A stretch of DNA of 64,000 bases from Inia geoffrensis (Eukaryota; Chordata; Mammalia; Artiodactyla; Iniidae), in NCBI GenBank assembly GCA_036417435.1, contig CM070916.1, positions 21,708,052-21,772,051 on the forward strand. The letters run 5' to 3'. The position numbers and the translations under genes are program-made. Position 1 is the stretch's first letter. Each line of letters opens with the position of its first letter. The notes under the pieces are model-generated. The model had not been told where the DNA came from. It saw only the letters and a list, made by a program, of their open reading frames with translations, and searched no databases. Positions 58,930 through 64,000 of the stretch are shown here, piece by piece.

Positions 58930-60379
58930 ATTCCAGGTCATGATGCCTGTCATGAATCTGCTAGGACACTGTGCTGAGGAAACGCAAAAGACTGTTTCTG
59001 TGCCTTGAATCTAGGATTATATTCATGAATCCATAAATTGATTCATGAATGGATCCTCAGGATCCATACTTTCTAGAAAACACTACAGGGAAGCAAACAC
59101 AAAGATAGTCAAGCCATACTGCTTATGATTAAAAACAAACAAAAATGCTAGGAAAGTAAATCAGCTTCTGGTAATGCAATGTCCAAGTCATGCTTACGAA
59201 GGAATGCTTGAACTTCGTAAACGGAAAGAAGATGTCCAAGGATAAATAACTTGTTATAAGCATGGAGATAAAATTACCCAAGTATCTGTTTTGATTTGGG
59301 CTTGGACAAAGTGGTTTAAACTAAGGGTAGGTATTTTTAACCATGGAAATGTCCTTAACCTTGGTTTGATCTGGGTATCCTGGGATGTAGTTAGAATTTC
59401 TTCTGTGACCCTGAAAATAGTGCTGTTGAAAACTGCAGAGCCAGATGGATCACATCAGACAGATTGCACTTTGTTTACAAGGCAGTGGAGATTTCTGTCA
59501 TTAACAAGGACTGTGTAGCCTAAATAAGGATGTGCTCAGTCCTTGCTGCAGCAAGAAGTAGGTAATTTTAAATCTAAGACATATACAGTCATATTTTCTA
59601 ACATTTATGTAAAACTGACAGCCCAGATTGACAAAGAAAAAAAATGTGGTGTTACAATTCCACCTTGCCAACCTTTATGATGCCATGTTTCCGTTTCCCT
59701 GAAAGACATGCATGCATTATTTTAAGAAGGATTAGGGACACAAGACAGTATGATTTCCTTTGCACCGCACCTTTGCAATTTCCATCAGAGTATTTTAGGA
59801 ACTTTAAAACGCTTGGATGCCGCAGTCAGGAATATATTTTCCTAAGAAATTACAAAGACTTAAACTTAGTTCGTGTGATTTCACTTTCTCTCTGTTCAGT
59901 TGATTTGCTCATCTTCCAGTCTGTACAGGGCTCCTGTTGGTCCGTGAAGCAGTGTGACTTGGTCAACCTAGGCTTCCCACTGCTTACTTTCAGTTCGACC
60001 TATTTTTCATGTTTATGTTCACACCACAACCTAGAAGTCCTCTGCGTGCTGATTTGGATCAAAAACTTTATGAGTGTCAAGATTAAGTTAGTAGGAAACA
60101 CAGTTCGTGGGTAATTTTCTATTAGAAGGCCCATTATTTATATACCCATTAAGTTGGAACTTGATTTTAAATGCTATATACAGTTTAAACTGGAGAATTA
60201 CAATAAGCAATATTTGTATTATATTTGTAAGACATTTCACATTTTGGAAGGTGTGCTTTCCTTCACACATTATCCTATAAAATAAGGGATGATCAAAAAT
60301 AATATTCATATTAATTCAGGATGAAATGCCATTAGAGGATTATATTGGTATTGTCATCAGTTCCCAATAGCTGAGATAA
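58930..60379. other. Unassigned stretch with one longer ORF
   Basis: Holds a small palindrome cluster at 59021-59065. A 156-codon ORF at 59644-60114 (plus) shows no domain, repeat or context that supports a gene. Confidence 0.4.
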
Positions 60380-60640
60380 AGCATAGCAGTGTAGCATAGG
60401 GTCTGACGAAGGACATAGGCTCTGGTGCTAGTTTTGCCTCTTGTAATCCAGCCCTGGAATTTCCTTTGTGTGTGTCCTTTGGCAAGTAATTAGTAGAGCT
60501 GGATTTAGCCTTCTGCACCAATTTCCTTACCTATTAGATGAGAGTAAAACAGTCTTTTTTCTAGGTTTACCCTATTTAAAATGTGAGCTAATGCAATGAA
60601 CAAAGCCAGGCACATATCATGATGTCAGATTGAGAGCTAT
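60380..60640 (+). repeat. MIR SINE
   Basis: 'ggacataggctctggtgcta', 'tccttacctattagatgaga' and 'acaaagccaggcacatatca' match a near full-length diverged MIR. Confidence 0.78.
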
Positions 60641-60644
60641 TATT

Positions 60645-62169
60645 CAAATTCCTTTCTTTTTCAATAAAAAATTTTAAAAAGAAATTACCAAAAAATAAAA
60701 ACATCCTTACACATTTTAGAAAAATAAATTCCTTTCCAAACTTCAGATATATTTCCATTGAAACTTACTTATTAAGGTATTTTTATTCTACTCCTCCTAA
60801 GAACTTTAGCTACTTTTGTTGTTGTTAGTATGGATTTAATGCACATTTCTGTATGTGGGCTTTTGTTCAAAAGTGACTTTACAACAAGGTTTCTTTGGTA
60901 ACTAGGACTTTTTAAAAATAATCATAGTTATTCTATATTTAGACGTATAAGTTAAAGCTCACTGTCTCTTTTTAATATACATTCTGCCATTGTTTCTATA
61001 ATTCAGAAGTCTTAACACTTCCTTACACTCCCCTCCTTCAAGGTGTTTCCACCACAATTTTTAAAAGATAAATACCTAAGTAACTGTAATATTTACCTAA
61101 TAATTAGAAATTTACTAATTTTAACTGTACTATTACTTGTATTAGGATTGTATCATATTTGTCTGTCTGGCATCACCCCTGTTCTTTTAAGTTCCTGTTG
61201 CTACAGAATAGGACATATTCTTGTTTGTTTGCAAAACATTTATTACCACATATCAGAAGCATTTGTACTAAACCTACGATTTATAAAAACCAAATACTTA
61301 GATTCCACTTGAATTTCCAGAATTTGAATCCACTTAAGGTTTATGGATATATATATATAAATATATATAGGCTTCCCTTCTGATCTTTTGCCAGTTTTGC
61401 AGTAACTCCAAATGTTGGTAATTCCATGATGAACATAAAAATAGCTGAAACTCACACCAGCCTTTATTGACACTTGTTAACTTCTCTAAAAACAAGATCA
61501 TGGTAGAGGCTTTTATTATAGGCTATAATTACATATTTTTAAATACCTAGTGCTGATACTGACAGATGCATAATATATATCATTATGCTACCTATTCCTT
61601 ATGATAGAAATCTTGACTGCCATATAAATAAGACTAGTCTGAGTCTCATCCTGCGTGGCACTAAAATTATTTTGGTGGTTACTGCTCTGTTGAAGTGTCG
61701 CGATAGTATACTACCTTCTACGTGTACCATCCTAATGAACATTCTAGGAGGGGTGACGTGAAGGAAATAGACCAAGTTTCCATAGAAAGCTGGAAACCGA
61801 CGCAGATGTCCTGGGTAGGCCTAGCCCCGATTGCTCATCTCATTTCACCAGGGGAATGAGTCAGGTAACTGATTTGTAATGCACTGCTGAACCCACGGAA
61901 ATCTATCAGGACACTGGCGTTTAGCGCTCAGAAGTAATATGACAGAAATTGATTTGAATCCTGCCTGCCACTAAAGGTACAGTTGTTGTTTTTTTGAGGT
62001 AGAAAGAACCAGAAAAAGAATCAACACCTACTGGAGCCACTGAGAGAAATGCTAATAGGGGGTATCTTAGTACCTGTACACATAATCCATTACATTTTAC
62101 TGTTATTTATAAACTTGGAATAAAAAGAATAGGTGCCCAAGAGTCAATATTTTTCATGTTAAAGATAAT
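60645..62169. other. Unassigned; possible conserved part
   Basis: No gene. 61640-61980 is less AT-rich, keeps several CpGs and shows no repeat signature; it contains 'ggtgacgtgaa'. It could be a regulatory element but this is inference. Confidence 0.35.
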
Positions 62170-62350
62170 AAATAACCTTCAGAGAGGACTTCCTCAGTGC
62201 TGGAAACTGGCTAAAAGCTTTACCTTCCTTATCTCATTTTATTTTCCCACAATAACTTATTAATAGTCCATATTGAGGATGAAAAAAACTAAGGCTTAGA
62301 AAAAGAAGAAAGGAAGCCTGCTGACTTACAGATAGGTTCTAAAGATACAG
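62170..62350 (-). repeat. MIR SINE
   Basis: Reverse MIR: 'ccttatctcattttattttc', 'attgaggatgaaaaaaacta' and 'tgctgacttacagataggtt' in expected order. Confidence 0.7.
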
Positions 62351-62354
62351 AGCC

Positions 62355-62760
62355 TCTTCTGGGACCTCAGGGCAGGGATTAATCTCTTAAACACAAGGCT
62401 TTATGACGTCACCCAGCTGTGATACATGGCATAATCCACATGTTGTCCTTGCTTTTAGACTTGGGTGCTCAGTTTTACAAGGTCTTCTCTTTATCACCTT
62501 ATGAAGTAAACATCAACCAGTCTTCTGCATCCATTCAGAAGTTTGTCCTTATATGGGTATGCCTAAATAAAATGGTAAACTGAAATACTCCACCTCTGCT
62601 TGTGCTGCTGGGGTGCAGGACACAAGCCCCCTTCCACCTTCTCTTCTTCAAAGTTCCCAGTTTTTCAAGATTCATTGTAAATGTAGATTAGGGGAAGAAA
62701 GTGTTTTACTTCTGCAATTCTCTGAATGATTCACTAGTTCTGTTTAGTTATACTTTCCTT
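62355..62760. other. No feature except a CRE octamer
   Basis: TGACGTCA at 62404-62411, followed by CAGCTG at 62414-62419. Otherwise unassigned. Confidence 0.4.
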
Positions 62761-62766
62761 TATTTA

Positions 62767-62960
62767 AGGTCTGACATACAGATCTTTCTGCTTTTGATTT
62801 TAATTTATTAGACTATGATTAATGTATAATAACAAACTATGTTTTGTTTTATTTCTGTTGAAGGGTTGAAATATAGGTCTTTGGGGCCTTGGTTTTTAAT
62901 TTATTAGACTATGATTAATGTATAATAACATTAAAGTATACCTATGATGTTGTATTAACA
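62767..62960 (+). repeat. 97-bp tandem duplication
   Basis: A 36-bp word at 62798-62833 recurs exactly at 62895-62930 (offset 97), with weaker similarity before it ('gatctttctgcttttg' against 'ggtctttggggccttg'). Consistent with one imperfect tandem duplication of about 97 bp. Confidence 0.9.
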
Positions 62961-62964
62961 GTAT

Positions 62965-64000
62965 GGTCATAAAAACATATGTTAAATAGTTGCTTTTGTT
63001 TTATTCAATGCACGTGGAGGAAGATTATCTTCAAAATGTAATGCTCAGGTCAAAATTCCACTGCTTGAGTGATTACTATTCTTGATTTTCAGTATTCATG
63101 AAACTCTATAAACTGACATTATGTCCTACTCAGCTGTTCTTTTGAACTCTTTAATCATTATTCCATTTCACTTCAATCTTTAGCTAATCTATTCACTGTG
63201 TTACACAATGCTTAATGTCTAAGCAGAAAAAACGAAACCTGTAGATTGTTTCATTCTAATAAAGACACTAGGCACAGTGCCATGTATTTCTACTTAACAC
63301 AGATTAATATTTACACACCTATTTCAACATAAAGTACAGATAGTAGATAATATGGGTTTTCCATGTTCTATATTTGATTGTGAGTCTCCCTAGGAGCAGA
63401 GAGTGGGCTGAAGGACACACATAAGTCAATGACACAAGAGGGCCACATCTGGGAGCTGGAAACAAGGAGGAGGGGGTAAAAGAACAGTGGCCTTTCTCAG
63501 CCCAGTAGCATCCTAACAAGTGGTTGGGACTGCACATGCTTTTTAAAAATGATAACCACTATCGTTATTTTTGTTTCATCTTTTGTTTGAGATCTAACTG
63601 GCTTTTTCACTTTAACTGCAAAGCCTTGAACATCACGTTTTTGGAATGTATTTGGACTGATAAGAATCTTGGGACGATTTATTGGTAGAAAAACTGAGCT
63701 TCCATACAATTGGTTGTAAAAAGAGTGCAGAGCCTGCATATTATGTGAGAATTACCAAAATTGTCTTAGCATATGTGGATGAAGTTCCACAACACATGAT
63801 CTGACTTTGCATCTCTCTATCCTTACAGGTCATCACCCTCCCAGTGGGCACTTCTGCAATAGCCAACAGAACTAGCTTGACTGGGGATATAACTGCATTG
63901 GTTCCATCACTCAGCAGTGTCTCTCTTTCACATCATTAAGTAACAATCTTCCAAAGTTCTAGAGCCAGGATAGATGGAGATTTAATATTGATTAATTCTA
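62965..64000. other. No gene seen
   Basis: AT-rich unassigned DNA to the window end. No credible exon. Confidence 0.4.

Noticed and set aside
59644..60114. 156-codon ORF, plus strand
   Set aside because: Longest ORF outside L1, but no motif, no splice or promoter context and no repeat link; most likely chance. Frame conservation in relatives would change this.
62767..62960. CRISPR-like repeat-spacer pattern
   Set aside because: Only two copies and the genome is mammalian; it is a tandem duplication.
63820..63900. Possible splice acceptor 'tccttacag' followed by an exon
   Set aside because: Weak polypyrimidine tract, no long frame after it and no donor or protein similarity recognised.

Overview
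The window is nuclear DNA of a mammal, most likely a cetacean (whale or dolphin). The evidence is six copies of a tRNA-derived SINE of the cetacean CHR type, L1 elements whose 3' ends match the cetartiodactyl pattern, and old mammal-wide repeats (MIR, L2, MaLR LTRs). I found no intact host gene, rRNA or tRNA gene, CRISPR array or prokaryotic feature. It reads as a gene-poor intergenic or long intronic segment dominated by retrotransposons.

Layout. 1-985 is the 3' end of an L1 cut by the window edge. 985-12.4 kb is AT-rich single-copy-looking DNA with MIR and L2 fragments, two minus-strand SINEs (4.4 and 11.7 kb), a 5'-truncated L1 with perfect target-site duplications (5.6-6.5 kb) and an inverted-repeat DNA-transposon relic (12.1 kb). 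12.5-19.75 kb is a near full-length plus-strand L1 (L1-I) carrying a nested SINE. 19.8-23.4 kb holds old repeats. 23.4-29.3 kb is a near full-length minus-strand L1 (L1-II). 29.6-38.9 kb is L2, a MaLR solo LTR and mostly unassigned sequence. 39.4-45.7 kb is a third near full-length L1 (L1-III, plus strand) with a SINE inside ORF1. 45.7-64 kb is mostly old sequence: MIRs, an L2 split by a MaLR LTR, a coding-like minus-strand segment I cannot name (53.6-54.0 kb), an older L1 3' end (57.7-58.7 kb), simple repeats and a 97-bp tandem duplication near 62.8 kb.

How the parts relate. The three long L1s have the autonomous L1 plan: 5'UTR promoter, ORF1 (coiled coil plus RNA-binding region), ORF2 (endonuclease, reverse transcriptase, C-terminal cysteine motif), 3'UTR and A-rich tail. 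All are broken by frameshifts and stops. Two have lost an aspartate of the reverse transcriptase FADD motif. The SINEs carry Pol III A and B boxes and A-rich tails flanked by duplications, as expected for passengers of L1 enzymes; two landed inside L1s and so date after them.

The most interesting signals are: a probable 5' transduction on L1-I; a mosaic 5'UTR/3'UTR make-up for L1-III, which also lacks a clear target-site duplication; a tandem triplication and a poly-T expansion inside the L1-II ORF2; three perfect CRE octamers; and the unrecognised coding-like segment. I did not find a convincing previously undescribed biological system.
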